A stretch of 64,000 nt of DNA from Aaosphaeria pasadenensis (GCA_022813625.1 JAKLMB010000004.1:1178001-1242000); one strand, 5' to 3'; shown: positions 19,943 through 34,900, counted from the stretch's first letter. The notes: a model not told the origin generated them from the sequence alone. Made by a program: numbers and translations.

Positions 19943-22900
19943 TCAAACGAAGAGTATAGACAGCGCCATGACGACCCAAGGAACAAGACGACTCCATGAG
20001 GTGTCAAGTGTAGGCATCACACCGCCCTCGAACACTTCCATTGTAGGAGCACCCTTGTGTGGCTTAGAGATCGTCGAGGTCGCATTGATAGCAGTGTCGA
20101 GGCCGGTGGCCTTTTCACCCGTGGTGTCCTCCTCCTCGACGGTCTGGACCACAATCACCTCTTCAACGACAAGAGTGTCCAACTGATCTCCGCTGTCCTC
20201 CTCCGCGACAGACTCCTCTTTCTGAGACTCTGGCTTCTCCTCTTCTACATTAGGAGCTTCTTCCTCGGGAGGACCACCTGAGCCGAACTCTGCTTCAGGC
20301 TGAGAATGTTCACTTCCAGATTCTTTGCTTTCGTTGAAGCTCTTAACGCCAGAGGTATTGGTATCGGTATCTTCAATGGAATGACCGTTGTCATGACCAT
20401 GTCCGTGTCCATGTCCACGCCAGCGTCCGTTATCACGATCATGGTAATAATCCTCATCACCATCGTACCCGTTTCGATGACGAGATCCATGGCCATGGTC
20501 CTTGTAACGATCATGACTGTACTCGTTCCGACTACCACCACTATGGGCCCAACCTATCACTCCGTCACCCACAACACCAGAGCTGTCGTATTCGTCAAGG
20601 TTGTCAAGGTTATTCCGAGCGGCTCCGAGTGAATTGCCTTCTGCCCGGGGATTGGATTGCGCTTGGCTACCCGGCAATGGTCTGGACCTTGGAGGTCTGG
20701 AGCCGTAGGGATTGAAGGGCTTGCCTTCCGGAAGATTCCACGGGTAAGGATCCCATGGAGATCCTATTGGAAGATTGTAAGGGTTTGGATTATCTGGCAG
20801 GAAGGGGTTTGCCCATAGTTCGGGCTCAGGCTGCCACCACGGAGGAACGGCTACATTCGGAGGAGCGGCATTAGGCGTTACTGGTCGAGGTACAAACGCG
20901 ACGGGAGTAGGAGTGGGAGTGGGAGCCCCGTCGAGATCTGAAATAGCTGGAAGCGGTGGACTTGGCACTATCAACGGGCTTGAAGGAATGATCGAAGGAT
21001 TAGATGGCGGGAGCACTATCGAAGGGCTAGACGGTGGCAATGCAACTGAGGGTTCGGACGGTGGCAATGCGATTGAAGGAGCAATGGAAGGAGTGGATGG
21101 TGGTACTACAACCGAAGGGGGATTCGATTGAACAGGCTCGGGTTCGGGAACGGGAATACTTGAAGGAGCTGGGATCGGTGGTATACTGATCTCAGATGTA
21201 AGGGGAGATCCTGGTACACTTGGTTCTAGAGATACCGCAGGCTGTGAAGCAACTGGTACACTGGGAAGTGGAGGTTCCTCCGAAGCAGCTGGCTGTGAAA
21301 CAACTGGAATACTGGGAAGTGGAGGTTCCTCCGAAGCAACCGGTTGTGAAGCGACTGGTACACTGGGAAGAGGAGGCTCTTCCGAAACACCTGGCTGGGA
21401 AACAACTGGAATACTGGCAAGAGGAGGCTCTTCCGAAGCAGACGGGATTGGAAGTTCGCCGGATGGTGTTGGCAGACTAGGCAAGGTGACGAACGTTGGA
21501 GGAACCGGGATTATAACCATCGTTGGATTAGGCGGCTCCGAAGATGCGGCTACGGTTGGGAGCTCAAAACTCGGCAGAGGTATTGAAGGCAAAAATATAG
21601 ATGGAAGAATCGGAGCCGACGCTATGTCACTCGTGATGTCCCATACAGAGGGCAGTACTTCGTTCGGACGTGGTACAACAGAGGAGAGTCTAACAGACGA
21701 AATAACGACGCTTGGGGTGCTCGGCAGGACCATGCCAGTCGGTATTGTTACAGGCAACGACGAACTCGGGCGGAGGGATAAACTTTGTAATGGTAATACC
21801 GATGATGGCGCTGCGCTTGGTAGGACGTTACTCGGAAGGGGTATACTAGATACTATAGCATTGCTTGGTAGACTGGCCGATCGTGAAGGCGACACCGAGG
21901 GTAGAGACAAGGAAGGATTTACCACAGAAGGGATAACACTGCTTTGGAGTCCGCTAGGGATAGCATTGCTTGGTAGACTGGCCGATCGCGAAGGCGACAC
22001 TGCGGGCAGAGATAAGGAAGGACTTATCGGATTAGGCGGTGCGGCATTTGATGAGATAACCGAAGGCAGAATGATGATGGGACTGAGGCTCGATGAAACT
22101 CCCGTTGGTGCAACTGCAGTAGGTATCGACACAGAAGGAGTAGCAATAGAAGGCAAAGGAACGAGTGTTGACAGGAGAGGAGTGGAGAATGAAGGTCCAG
22201 GCGGAATGGATGGATTGGAGGGTATTGGAAGGCCTGTGCGGAGAGAAGATGAAAGTTGAGCTGCTGAGGGAAGAGATGAGAGAGCCGGCAAACTAGAGGG
22301 TAGGATTTGAGACAGGCCGGATAGAGCGTTCGATGAAATCAGAGCGCTAGGAGTTGGAAGACTGGATGATATAATTGACGGCGGGATTGGAGAAGCCGGC
22401 AAAATTGAGGGAACTGATGCAACAGATGGAGGGCCAGATGGTAAGCTGGGTAGAAGGGAAACGCCAGAAGTCGGTATTGGAGCTATTGGAAGGGAGGGTA
22501 TCGGCAAAGCGGGAGAGGTAATTATAGAAGGGAAGGATAAGCTTGGCAGTACGGGCAGACTAGAAGGCAACCCGGACGGAGCAGAAGGATTCAAGGGAAC
22601 CGGTAAACTGCCTGAAAGCACGGGGGAAATTGATGCCAATCCGGACGATACAGGAAGGTTAGTCAAAATGCTTGGTTGAAGAGGAAGACTAGACGAGATT
22701 GGTAGGCTTGGCGGTAGCCCCGAGGGCGTTGGAATTCCAGATATGGGCAAATTTGTCGTTAAAGCTGAAGGAATTGACTGGACCGAAGGCAAGATGGAAG
22801 TCAAAACCGACGGTATTGATTGGGCAGACGGTAGGACGGAAGGTAAAGCTGTTGGCAATGCCGAAGGGATTGACTGAGCCGAAGGTAAGATAGAAGGCAA

Positions 22901-25900
22901 TGATGGATTAGCAGGTATTCCTGAAGGAGTCGAGGGAACTGGTAGAATAGGCAATGAACTAAGAGGCCCTGAAGGAATAGGAAGACCAGAAGGAATCGGT
23001 AAACCACTTGAAAGGACCGACGATTGCGACAAGCCAGAGGGCAAAGAGACAAAAGAAGGCAAGTTCGAGAGAATTCCTGGACTGGAAGGTATCGGAAGGG
23101 CAGTCGGTGGGTTGCTTGGGATTGGGAACGCGCTCTGTAAGCTAGACGGTACTGGTAACGCCGAAGATAGGGGAAGATTACTTGGCGGGCTGGATGAAAT
23201 CGGCATTATCGAGAATCCTGGAAGACTACTTAACGTATTGGACGGTATCGGCATTGGCCCTGATGGCTGCAGAAGACTAGGCGACGGATTGGATGGGGCT
23301 GGAAGATTTGATGTTGTTGGGATGCCCGAAGGTACTGGGACAATTGTTGGCGGACCAGAAGGAGCGGAAAACCCGGATGATACCGACAGCGCTGAGGGGA
23401 CGACTAGGCTGGACGGTGCAACTGATGGCACAGGGACCACAGATGATATCGGCAAAGCTGATGGGATATTTGAAGAAGCTATCAGGCTGCTCGGTAACTC
23501 TGAAGGTAGAGCTGACAGCGGAACCGAGATGGATGGCGTCGGAAGGCTGGTGGGAAATGCTGATGGAAGTGGTAGACCGGACGGTGCTGTTGGTGCGGAA
23601 GAAACAGCAAGGTTTGAGGGTACTGAAACCCCAGGTATTGAACCGGTCGAAACTTGTAGATCTGATAGTATAGGCAGGCTAGAAGGGAGAGGGAAGTCGG
23701 AAGGAATCGGCAACTCTGATGGACTGGGGAAGTTCGAAGGAACTTGTAGACCAGAAGGTAAACCAGATGGGATTGAAATAGCCGAAGGCAAGGGCAGACT
23801 GGATGGGAGAGGAATATTTGAAGGAACCTCAAGCCCTGAAGGTAGAGGAAGGGCAGAAAATTGAGGAAGGCTAGATAGGGTGTTGGACGGCAAAGGTAGA
23901 TCTGATGGCAGGGGAAGACCAGAGAATAGACTGGTGGACAGAGGAAAGCCGGATGGGATAGGTAGACCCGAAGGAATCTCAAGGCCAGATGGAAGACTCG
24001 AAGGGAGAGGTAGGCCAGAAGGTAACTGAATGTTCGAAGGCAAAGGAAGAGCTGATGGCAGATCTGAAGCAAGAGTACCGACAGAAGGTAGAGGCAGGCT
24101 AGTCAGGAGAGGTACGTTAGAAGACACAGGAATACTTGATGGCAGTTCGAGTCCTGATGGGAGAAGGCCTGAAATTACAGGAAGACTAGAAGGCAATCCA
24201 ACCGCTGACGGTAGAAGACCTGAAGATTGGGGAACACCTGGAAGTGATTCCAATGCTGACGGTAGAGGTAGGCCTGATGGCAAGACTATCCCACTTGGTA
24301 ATACAATGGCCGAAGTCAATGGAAGCCCAGAGGGCAATACAATTCCCGATGTTAGCTGCAAGCCAGAAGGAAGAATCTGGCTTGGTAGCGGAAGCCCTGA
24401 GGACAGATCAGGTCCAGAAGGCAGGGGCAGATTGCTAGGAGCCACGAGTAGAGATGAAGGAAGGCCGCTAGGTAGCGGGAATGCTGAAGGCAACTCAAGT
24501 CCTGACGGAAGAGGGAAAGCAGAAGGCAGCTGAGTTGCCGATGGAACCACAAGACTTGATGGAAGCAATATGCCACTCGGCAAATTAAGACCTGATGGCA
24601 GGTTGACACTTGGCAAAGTAGGCAATGAAAGCTCAGAAGGCAGCCCAAGGCCTGATGGAATCAGGAGACTAGATGGCAGGATCTCAACCAATGAAGGTAG
24701 ACCTGAAGGTGATATTCCATTCGATAGGGATAGACCCGAAGGCAGCACACCGCTTGGTAATATCAGGCTAGACGGAAGCGGAAGGCCTGTTATCACTGGC
24801 AGGTCAGAGAGAAGTGGAAGGCCAGAAGGAAGGACTGCGCTTGGAACCAGGCCGCTAGGTAAAACTACACTAGGGATTGCTAGGCTCGACAGTAGCGGCA
24901 ACTCTGATGGAAGTGGCAAGCTAGGTATCGGGAGACCTGATGGCAGAATGCTACTTGGCAGGGGCAGTCCTGACGGTAATGGTAGTCCAGATAGCGTGAG
25001 CAAGTCAGAAGGTAGTATACCCGATTGAACAATGCTACTTGGCAAAACGAGGCCGGATGGTAGTGCAAGCTCGGAGGGGAGGACGCCGCTTGGCAAAGGT
25101 ATTCCTGAGAGTGCTGGAAGACTAGGTAGGCTTGGTCGAACCGAAGGCAAGAGCGAACCCAATGTTACATCAAGGACGAAACTTGGCTCTGGTGCAGGAA
25201 GCCATGTAGGTACAGGTAGACCGTAAGACAATTCGAACGTGAACGATGGCAATCCTATACTGGGCAGGTCGAAGATGGGTGGTAATGAGGTAGGAATGAT
25301 TCCGCTTGGCAAGGGCAGACTCGAGGGAAAGATGGCGCTTGGAATCGAGACGACTGGAGGCAGTGAGAGAGCGGTTGGTAGAATACCACTAGGAAGCTGG
25401 AGCACTGAAGATAATCCAGACGGCACTGGCAAATCTGATGGGAGAAGGGCACTTGGGAGGGGTAGTCCTGAAGGTAGATTTGAAGGTAGAGGCAGACCCG
25501 AGGCTATGCCTGATGGCGGTGGTACACCTGATAGTGAGGGAATGCCTGACAGTATTGGTAGGTCTGATGGTAGCAAAATCTCCGAGGGAAGTGTTAAGCC
25601 TGAAGGCAAAGGCAGACCCGACAGAACTGGAAGGCCTGATAGAATATCAATCTGAGACGGGAGTGGTAGTGCCGAGGGAATAATGCCAGAAGACAATTGA
25701 ATTCCTGATAGTGTTGGGAGGCCAGACGGAATGATACCAGTGGGCAATGGGAACTCCGTAGGAAAGCTAGACGGTAGAGGAAGGACTGAAGGTAGCTCAG
25801 ACGGTATAACCAGGCCCGACGGCAAAATGCTAGACGGCAGAGGAAGACCTGACGGTAACTCAGACGGAATTACTAGACCTGACGGTATCTCCGACGGAAT

Positions 25901-28900
25901 TTCCAAACCCGAGGGCAAAAGGCCAGACGGCAGTGGGAGTGCTGTCAGTATCGGCAACCCCGGAAGACTAGATGGACTCAATATGCCCGAAGGCGATGGT
26001 AGCCCAGTAAGCAGGTTCGAGGGAAGTGATAAGTCTGATGGAATAATATCAGAAATAATTGGTACGCCTGAAGGTAATTGTAGGCTTGTGAGTAGATCTG
26101 AAGGGAGAAGACCAGATGACAACGGTAGCTCAGAAAGAGTCGGTAGAGCCGAAGGGAGCAGATCAGTCGGCAGTGGCAAACTAGAAGGTAGCTGGACGCC
26201 GGAAAGGATATTCGAAGGGAGCGACAAACCAGACGGGAGCAGTTGTGAAGGTAAGGGAACTTCTGATGGAATAGTTGGAAGCGGCAGACCAGATGGAATA
26301 AGCTCTGATGGTACAGGCAAGACTGAAGGGATTAAATTAGATGGAAGAGGAAGTGCTGACGGCAAGACCAAGTCAGTAGGCAGAATGCCAGTAGGGAGCA
26401 GCTCCGACGGCAAAAGACCACTTGGTTGGTGATTAGTCGGAATAGCATTGCTTGGCAACAATACACTTGGTACTGAGAGTAAGTCTGAGGGTAGAATACC
26501 GCTAGGTAGGAAGTTGCTGGGCAACGAAAGAGCTGAAGGCAATGATAGAATAGTCGGCAACTCGCCCGGAAGCAGTCCACTAGTAAGCAGTCCGCTTGGC
26601 CCACTAACTCCAATGTTGCTTGGGAAGGGGAGACTTGATGGAAGTGCTATCAGGGTTGACAATAGGCCTGAAGGCAGTAATCCGCTTAGCTCTAAGCCGG
26701 TAGGTAACAGTACGGTAGGTATGATAGTACCGGGAAGTGAAAGATCCGAAAGAAGCGGCAAGCCTGACGACAAGACATTACTTGGAATCAATCCAGAAAG
26801 GCTTAAATCTGAAGGGAACAGGCCTGTCGGCAAAGGTGCACTTGGAATAAAGCTAGTTGGTAATGCAAGGTCAGAAGGGAGACCGCTCGGCAAGATATTT
26901 GTGGGCAAAGGCAGTGCCGACGGTAGTGACAATCCCGAAGGTAACAGTTCACTTAGCTCCAGGCCACTGGGAAGTATGTTACTAGGTAGCGAGAGTTCAG
27001 TAGGAAGAAGGTTAGAAGGCAATAGCAGTCCAGACGGTATCGTTATGCTTGGAACCAGTTCACTCGGAAGGAATTGAGAAGGCAATCCAGACGGCAGTAG
27101 TGCACTTGGTTCTAGACCACTAGGAAGAAGGTTGCTAGGTAAAACAACAGATGGTAATACCGCAGAAGGCAGAATGTCACTCAGAGACAAAGCTGATGGT
27201 AACAAGCCTGAAGGTGTCACGATAACTGTTTGAAACCCGCTAGGAAGGCCACTCGGCAGAGTAAATATCGAGGGAAAAGGTAGACCAGGTGGCAAAATGC
27301 CACTTGGTTGGCCTGTGGTAGGGATTCCATCACTTGGCAATATCTGGCCTGATGGCAACAGATCTGACGGTAAAAGGACTGACGGTAAAAGGACTGACGG
27401 CAAAATCTCTGATGGCAGGATATTGGATGGTAATGTCAGTTCGGTTGGGAGAGGCAGCCCTGATGGCAAGAGCTCAGACGGTAATATGCCGCTCGGTAGT
27501 GTAATTCCGGTTGGCAAAGGTAGTTGAATAGAAATCAAGTCGGATGGAACCAGTCCAGACGGGAGAAGACCACTAGGTTCAAGACCACTTGGAACAATGT
27601 TGGTAGTCAGTGGTTCAGACGGCAAAGCAACACTTGGAATTAGTCCACTTGGAACAGTAATCGTTGGCAGTACTAATCCGGATGGCAGGACATTGCTTAA
27701 CGTGATATCCGATGGAAGAATCCCGGATGGGAGAGGAAGTTCAGAAGGCAATATGTTGCTCGGTAGTGAGAGTTCTGATGGCAGGAATTCCGATGGCAAG
27801 ACATTGCCCACGGACAAGCTAGAAGGAAGCAGGCCTGATGGCAATAGTTCTGACGGTAGTGGTATTCCAGACGGCAATAGATCCGATGGTAACGCGTTAC
27901 TCGGAATTCCAGACGGCAGCAGTTCTGATGGTATTGGCAATCCAGATGGCAGGAGGCCTGACGGCAACGCGTTGCTTGGAACTGCACCCGAAGGCAGCTC
28001 CGTTGGAAGTGAAAATTCTGGCAAGCCCAGTCCTATTGAAACACCGATAGAAGGCAACCCGATTGTGGGGATAACAATAGAAGGAATTGGTACATCGACA
28101 CCAACGGATATTCCAAGGGACGGTAAAGGCGGTCCAGACAGAGTTGGAAGACCAAGAGATTGCAGAGGCAGACCAGATGACCCAGAGAGTGCGCCGGATG
28201 GGATTGGAAGGCTTGGCAGCCCAATGGTTGGAACCGGAAGCCCAGTAGGAAGCTCTGGTAGTGCGAATGATATTGTTGGCAAGGAGATTGGAGGCACTGA
28301 AAGACTGACAGAAGGGAGAGATAGTGCAAGCGACGGAACTGTTAGCACTGGCAAGCTAATTGAAGGTTGGAGGAGATCCGTCAATATTTGAGATGGCAGC
28401 GACAGTTCCGGGAGGTTTAGTGATGGCACATTGGATGGAATTGGCAATTCTGATATTCCTGGCACACTACCAGAAGGAAGAGATATTTCAGGTACGCTGG
28501 GAAGTACTAGAGAAAGGCTGGGGAGCTCGAGAGCTGGCAACGTCAAACTTGGAAGGCCTACCGAGGAGATAACGAGGCCAGACAACGTATTTGTCAATTG
28601 AATTCCCGATGCTTCCGGTAGGCCAGGGAGACTAAATGAAGGCAATGAGAGTGGAGGCAATCCGTTTGATAGTTCTGGTAGTCCTGGTGATGAAAGTGAC
28701 AATCCTGGAAGTCCTATGGAAGGCACAGGTAGACCTGGCAGTCCTCCTGAAGGTCGGGGCGCAGTCGGTTGAGGGCCCGTTGGCTGAGGCCCAGTTGGTT
28801 GAGGCCCAGTTGGTTGAGGTCCAGTTGGCTGAGGTCCAGTAGGCTGAGGTCCAGTTGGCTCAGGTCCGGTCGGCTGAGGCCCAGTCTGGTCGGGGAAACT

Positions 28901-31900
28901 GGGCAAAGCGAGAGATAGAGGGGGTAGTCCGATTGAAGGCAATGAGAGACTTGGCAGTCCGAGTGATGGCGACAGAAATTCCGACAGCTCGATCGATGGA
29001 ATAGATAATCCTGGAAGACTGATTGATAGTTCTGGAAGTCCAATCGACGGCAAAGGAAGTTCTGGCAAACCTGATAGCCCACCTAGTGATTGGGTCACGG
29101 GTAGATCAGTGAATACTGGCAGCTCAAGGGATGGTAGAGAGAGGCTAGGTAAACCGATCGTTGGCAGCGGTAGCCCTGACAGCCCTGACAGCTCCACTGG
29201 AGGGATTGATAGGCCAAGTGTTGGCACCAATAGGCTGGGTAGCCCATCTGTAGGCAAAGGTAGTCCGGAGAGTTGAATTGATGGCAATGATAAACTAGGC
29301 AGCCCTAGAGACGGTAAGCCTTCGCTTGGGCCGAGGATTGGGGGAGGCGTTACAGAATTCAATGGAACACCAGGTAAACCAAATGAAGGCTGCGAAAATC
29401 CAGGCAGGCTAGGTACACTTATGGATGGATTGAGCAAACTTTGTATGTCTGGAAGGCTGAGAGAAGGCAGTGGCAAACTGATGGCCGGGATTGACAGTTC
29501 GGAAAGACCAGGAAGACTTATTGTTGGGATTGGTAGTTCCGATAGACCAGGAAGACTTATTGTTGGGATTGGTAGTTCCGATAGACCAGGAAGACTTATT
29601 GTTGGAATGGGCAATTCGGAAAGACCGGGAATACTGGCTGGGGGCAACGGAAGACCCGAGATTCCAGGTAGGCCATTGGAGAGCGTTGGTGCAGGTAATT
29701 CTCCGGATAACTCAGGCAGACCAGACAAACCAGGAAGACTAAGAGACGGCAACAGATCGGACAACCCAGGAATGTCGATAGAAGATACAGGAAGGTCAGG
29801 GATTGAAATACCAGGTAGACTCAGAGATGGCAGGGCAGTTACACCAGGAAGACCAGCCGTGAGTATGGGAAGACCAGAAAGATCGGGCAAGCTGAACGAT
29901 GGTGCCGGAAGGCTAATTGGGGGAAGGGACACGGTTGGCAATTCAGGGAGACTGAGAGATGGCAATGTCAAACCAGGTAAACCTCCGGAAGGCCCCAATC
30001 CGGACGGCCCGGAGAGATCAATGGACGGTAGGGAAATACTAGGTATGTCCAGAGACAATTCCGGAATGCTGATGGTTGGAATTGCAATACTAGGTATGTC
30101 CAGAGACAATTCCGGAATGCTGATGGTTGGAATTGCAATACTAGGTATATCGAGGGTCAGTTCGGGAAGGCTTATAGGTGGAACTGCCAGAGTAGGTATG
30201 TCAAGAGACAATCCAGGGACACTAATAGTTGGGATTGCAAGACTAGGTATGTCAACAGATAGGTCCGGAAGACTAATGGTTGGAATTGCAAGACTGGGTA
30301 TGTCAAGAGACAGTTCCGGAAGGCTTATCGTGGGGATTGCAAGAGTCGGTAGGTCTAAAGACAAATCGGAGAGGTTAGGCAGGCTGAGAAGCGGTACCGA
30401 GGGAAGCGGAAGTCCAGAAAGATCCGAGAGGCCTAGTGAAGGAATTGGAAGACCAGGCAAGCCGGTGAGTCCATCGGAAGGTACCGGCAGTTCTGAAAGC
30501 CCAGACAAGCTTAGAGGTGGAAGGCTGATAGGTGGTAAATCAGGCAGACTGATGGAAGGCAGCGCAGGTAAGCTCAAAGATGGTATTGATATAACAGGGA
30601 GATCAAGAGTGGGCTTGGGGAGCTCGATTGAAGGAAGTGATAAAGTTGGCAGCCCCGGAAGCTCAATCGATGGAAGTGAAAGGCCAGGAAGCCCACCAGA
30701 TGGCAAGGGTCCCGAAGGTCCTGGGAAACCGGTGAGCTCAAGAGGGGGAATAGGCAAACCCGTAATCTCTGGCAGTTCAATAGATGGTAGAGAGAGAGCT
30801 GGAAGGCTGATCGAGGGCAGAAGCAGCGATGGAATCGAAAGACTGGGCACTTCTAATGACGGAATCGAGATGCCAGGCAACTCTAACGAAATACTGGGCA
30901 GCTCTACTGGTGGAATCGAAAGGCTAGGTACGTCCAGCGGTAAAATCGAAAGGCTGGGCAATTCCAAAGAAAGGCTAGGGATTTCCAGTGATGGAATTGA
31001 GAGACTGGGTACTTGTAACGAAGGAATTGAGATGCTAGGTAATTCTAAGGATAGACTGGGAATGACCACTGGTGGAATCGACAGGCTAGGTATTTCTAAC
31101 GAAGGGATCGAAATACTAGGCAAGTCTATCGAAAGGGTAGGCAGTCCTATTGATGGGATCGAAAGGTTCGGCACATCCAACGAGGGTACCGAAATGCTAG
31201 GCAGTTCTATCGAAAGGCTAGGTAGCTCTAGAGGTGGAAGTGAAAGACTTGGCAATCCAGAAAGACCACCTAGAGGTGGAATGGGATCCGTGGGTGCAGG
31301 ACCAGGAGGCAAGGACAAAGTAGGTAGCACAAGTGATAGATCTGAAAGACCTGGGAGGCTAAGAGATAATTCAGGAAGACCCGGAAGACTGATAGATGGA
31401 ATATGTAAGTCGGTCAATCCAGGTATGCTTACTGGAGGAAGTGGTAGACCAGGAAGCCCTCCAGTCGGGCGTGGTCCCGGTGCCGTTGCCTGGGAGAACG
31501 AGGAAATTCCACTGAAGCCATTCGGTTGCTCGGATAATCCCGGTAATCCAAGTGATGGAAGTGACAGAGGAGGAATACCTGTCAAGTCGATCGGGGGAAT
31601 CGATAGGTCGGGTAAGCTGAGGGATGGTAATGACAGCGGCGGAAGGCTGAGCGATAAATCAGGTAAGTCAATTGATGGGAGTGACAGTGCCGGGAGGCTT
31701 ATTGATAGCTCTGGGATGGCAACTGTCGGGAGTGAAAGAGCTGGAAGGCTTATTGATAGATCGGGCAAGCCAGTAGGTAGTGGCAATGGCAGTCCAAATG
31801 AAGGCTGGGTCGCCGGGGGTACAACTCCCGACGGAACTGACAAGTTAGGCAATTCAAGTGACAGCTCTGGCAGGCTAATAGATGGAATTGCTAGGCCGGA

Positions 31901-34900
31901 TGGCAAGCTTATCGAAAGTTCAGGAATCGTGAGAGTTGGCAATAGCAGTTCTGGTAGGCTGATCGACGGGATGTCTAATCCAGATGGCAGACTGATGGAC
32001 AATTCCGGTAGCGAAAATGGTGGCAATGAGAGCGGTGGCAGCTCAATTGAAGGTTGAGTCAGTGTTGGTAGAGCTAGGCTGGGCAACTCAAGTGACAGAT
32101 CTGGGAGACTGATGGATGGGATTGCCAATCCCGTTGGCAGGCTGATCGATAGTTCAGGCAACGACAATGATGGTAAAGACAGTGGCGGTAGCTCAATTGA
32201 AGGTGGGCTGACAGTTGGCAGTGCTAGAGTAGGTAGGTCTAGGGACAGATCTGAAAGCCCTGGCAGACTGATTGGTGGGATTGATAAATCAGGCAATGAC
32301 AACGGTGGAATTCCGGCAGAAGGTGGGCTGAGAGTTGGTAGTGCAAGAGTAGGTAGATCTAGGGAGAGGTCTGAAAGGTCAGGAAGGCCAATTGATGGAA
32401 CCGACAGCGGTGGCAAACTGATTGGTGGGAGGGTTGGGAGTGCAAGGGTAGGTAGATCCAGGGATAGATCTGAAAGGCCTGGCACACTGATTGATGGAAT
32501 TGTCAGTGATGGCAGATCAATCGATGGAATCGACAGCGATGGCAAACTGATTGGCGGTATTGACAGATCAGGCAACGATAATGGCGGAATTCCAGACGGT
32601 GGGGTCACAGTTGGCAGTGCAAGAGTAGGTAGGTCCAGAGATAGATCTGAAAGACCTGGAAGACTGATTGATGGAATTGACAGTGGCGGCAGGTCAATGG
32701 GTGGAATCGACAGCGATGGCAGATCAATTGATGGAATCGACAGCGATGGCAGATCAATTGATGGAATCGATAGCGATGGCAAACTGATCGGTGGGATTGA
32801 CAAATCAGGCAAAGACAACGGGGGCAGTCCACCAGAAGGCACACCGGAAGGTGGGCTTAGGGTCGGCAATGCGAGAGTGGGTAGATCCAGAGAGATGTCT
32901 GAAAGATCCGGCAAACTAATCGATGGAAGTGAGAGTGCTGGCAAACTGATTGATGGAAGTGAGAGTGGCGGCAGACTGATCGGTGGAATTGACAGGTCCG
33001 GCAACGACAACGGTGGAATTCCATCAGGAGGTAGGCTGACAGTTGGCAATGCGAGAGTAGGAAGATCCAATGAAAGGTCTGATAGGTCTGGCAGACTGAT
33101 GGTTGGCAGTGAAAGCGCTGGTAAGCTAATCGAAGGAATTGACAGCGGTGGCAAACTGATTGGGGGGATTGAAAGATCAGGCAATGACAACGGTGGAATT
33201 GCATCAGAAGGTAAGCTCAGGGTCGGCAATGCCAGAGTAGGAAGATCTAGTGATAGATCTGAGAGGTCCGGTAGACTGAGTGAAGGGATTGACAACGGCG
33301 GCAAACTGATTGGGGGAATTGAAAGATCAGGCAATGACAACGGTGGAATTGCATCAGAAGGTAAGCTCAGGGTCGGCAATGCCAGAGTAGGAAGATCTAG
33401 TGATAGATCTGAGAGGTCCGGTAGACTGAGTGAAGGGATTNNNNNNNNNNNNNNNNNNNNNNNNNNNNNNNNNNNNNNNNNNNNNNNNNNNNNNNNNNNN
33501 NNNNNNNNNNNNNNNNNNNNNNNNNNNNNNNNNNNNNNNNNNNNNNNNNNNNNNNNNNNNNNNNNNNNNNNNNNNNNNNNNNNNNNNNNNNNNNNNNNNN
33601 NNNNNNNNNNNNNNNNNNNNNNNNNNNNNNNNNNNNNNNNNNNNNNNNNNNNNNNNNNNNNNNNNNNNNNNNNNNNNNNNNNNNNNNNNNNNNNNNNNNN
33701 NNNNNNNNNNNNNNNNNNNNNNNNNNNNNNNNNNNNNNNNNNNNNNNNNNNNNNNNNNNNNNNNNNNNNNNNNNNNNNNNNNNNNNNNNNNNNNNNNNNN
33801 NNNNNNNNNNNNNNNNNNNNNNNNNNNNNNNNNNNNNNNNNNNNNNNNNNNNNNNNNNNNNNNNNNNNNNNNNNNNNNNNNNNNNNNNNNNNNNNNNNNN
33901 NNNNNNNNNNNNNNNNNNNNNNNNNNNNNNNNNNNNNNNNNNNNNNNNNNNNNNNNNNNNNNNNNNNNNNNNNNNNNNNNNNNNNNNNNNNNNNNNNNNN
34001 NNNNNNNNNNNNNNNNNNNNNNNNNNNNNNNNNNNNNNNNNNNNNNNNNNNNNNNNNNNNNNNNNNNNNNNNNNNNNNNNNNNNNNNNNNNNNNNNNNNN
34101 NNNNNNNNNNNNNNNNNNNNNNNNNNTAGATCTGGCAGACTTATCGATGGAATTGACAGCGGTGGCAAGCTGATCGGTGGAATTGACAGCTCAGGTAGCG
34201 ACAGTGGCGGGAGCCCAATTGACGGCTGGCTCACAGTTGGTAGGGCCAGAGTAGGAAGATCCAAAGATAGATCTGGCAGACTTATCGATGGAATTGACAG
34301 CGGTGGCAAGCTGATCGGTGGAATTGACAGCTCAGGTAGCGACAACGGTGGAAGCCCGCCAGAAGGGCCAGCAGATGGTGGACTGAGTGATGGTAATGTG
34401 AGAGTGGGGAGTTCTAACGATAAATCTGGTAGACTAATCGAGGGAATTGACAGCGGTGGCAAACTGATCGGAGGTAGCGACAGATCCGGCAACGACAATG
34501 GTGGGATTCCATCAGAAGGTAGACTCAGGGTTGGTAATGCGAGAGTCGGAAGATCCAGTGACAGGTCAGGCAGACTAATCGACGGAAGCGACAGTGGCGG
34601 CAAACTGATCGGTGGAATAGACAGGTCGGGTAAAGACAGTGGTGGTAACCCAATTGAAGGCTGGCTGATGGTTGGGAGTTGGGTTGGGAGGTCTAGTGAC
34701 AGATCGGAAAGGCCTGGCAGACTAATCGATGGCAGGGAGAGTTCTGGCAAACTGATTGATGGAATTGACAGTGGAGGTAAACTGATAGGCGGAAGTGAAA
34801 GATCAGGCAACGACAGAGGCGGTAGCCCAAAGGAAGGCTGGCTCACTGTTGGCAGTTGCGTGGGAAGATCCAGTGATAGATCAGAAAGGCCTGGCAGACT

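Noticed and set aside
29421..32057. Plus-strand open frame of 878 codons rich in Gly, Arg and Ser
   Set aside because: It is the mirror of the minus-strand repeat gene: the repeat codons have no stop on this strand either. It has no signal peptide, domain or promoter, and it is one of several such mirror frames.
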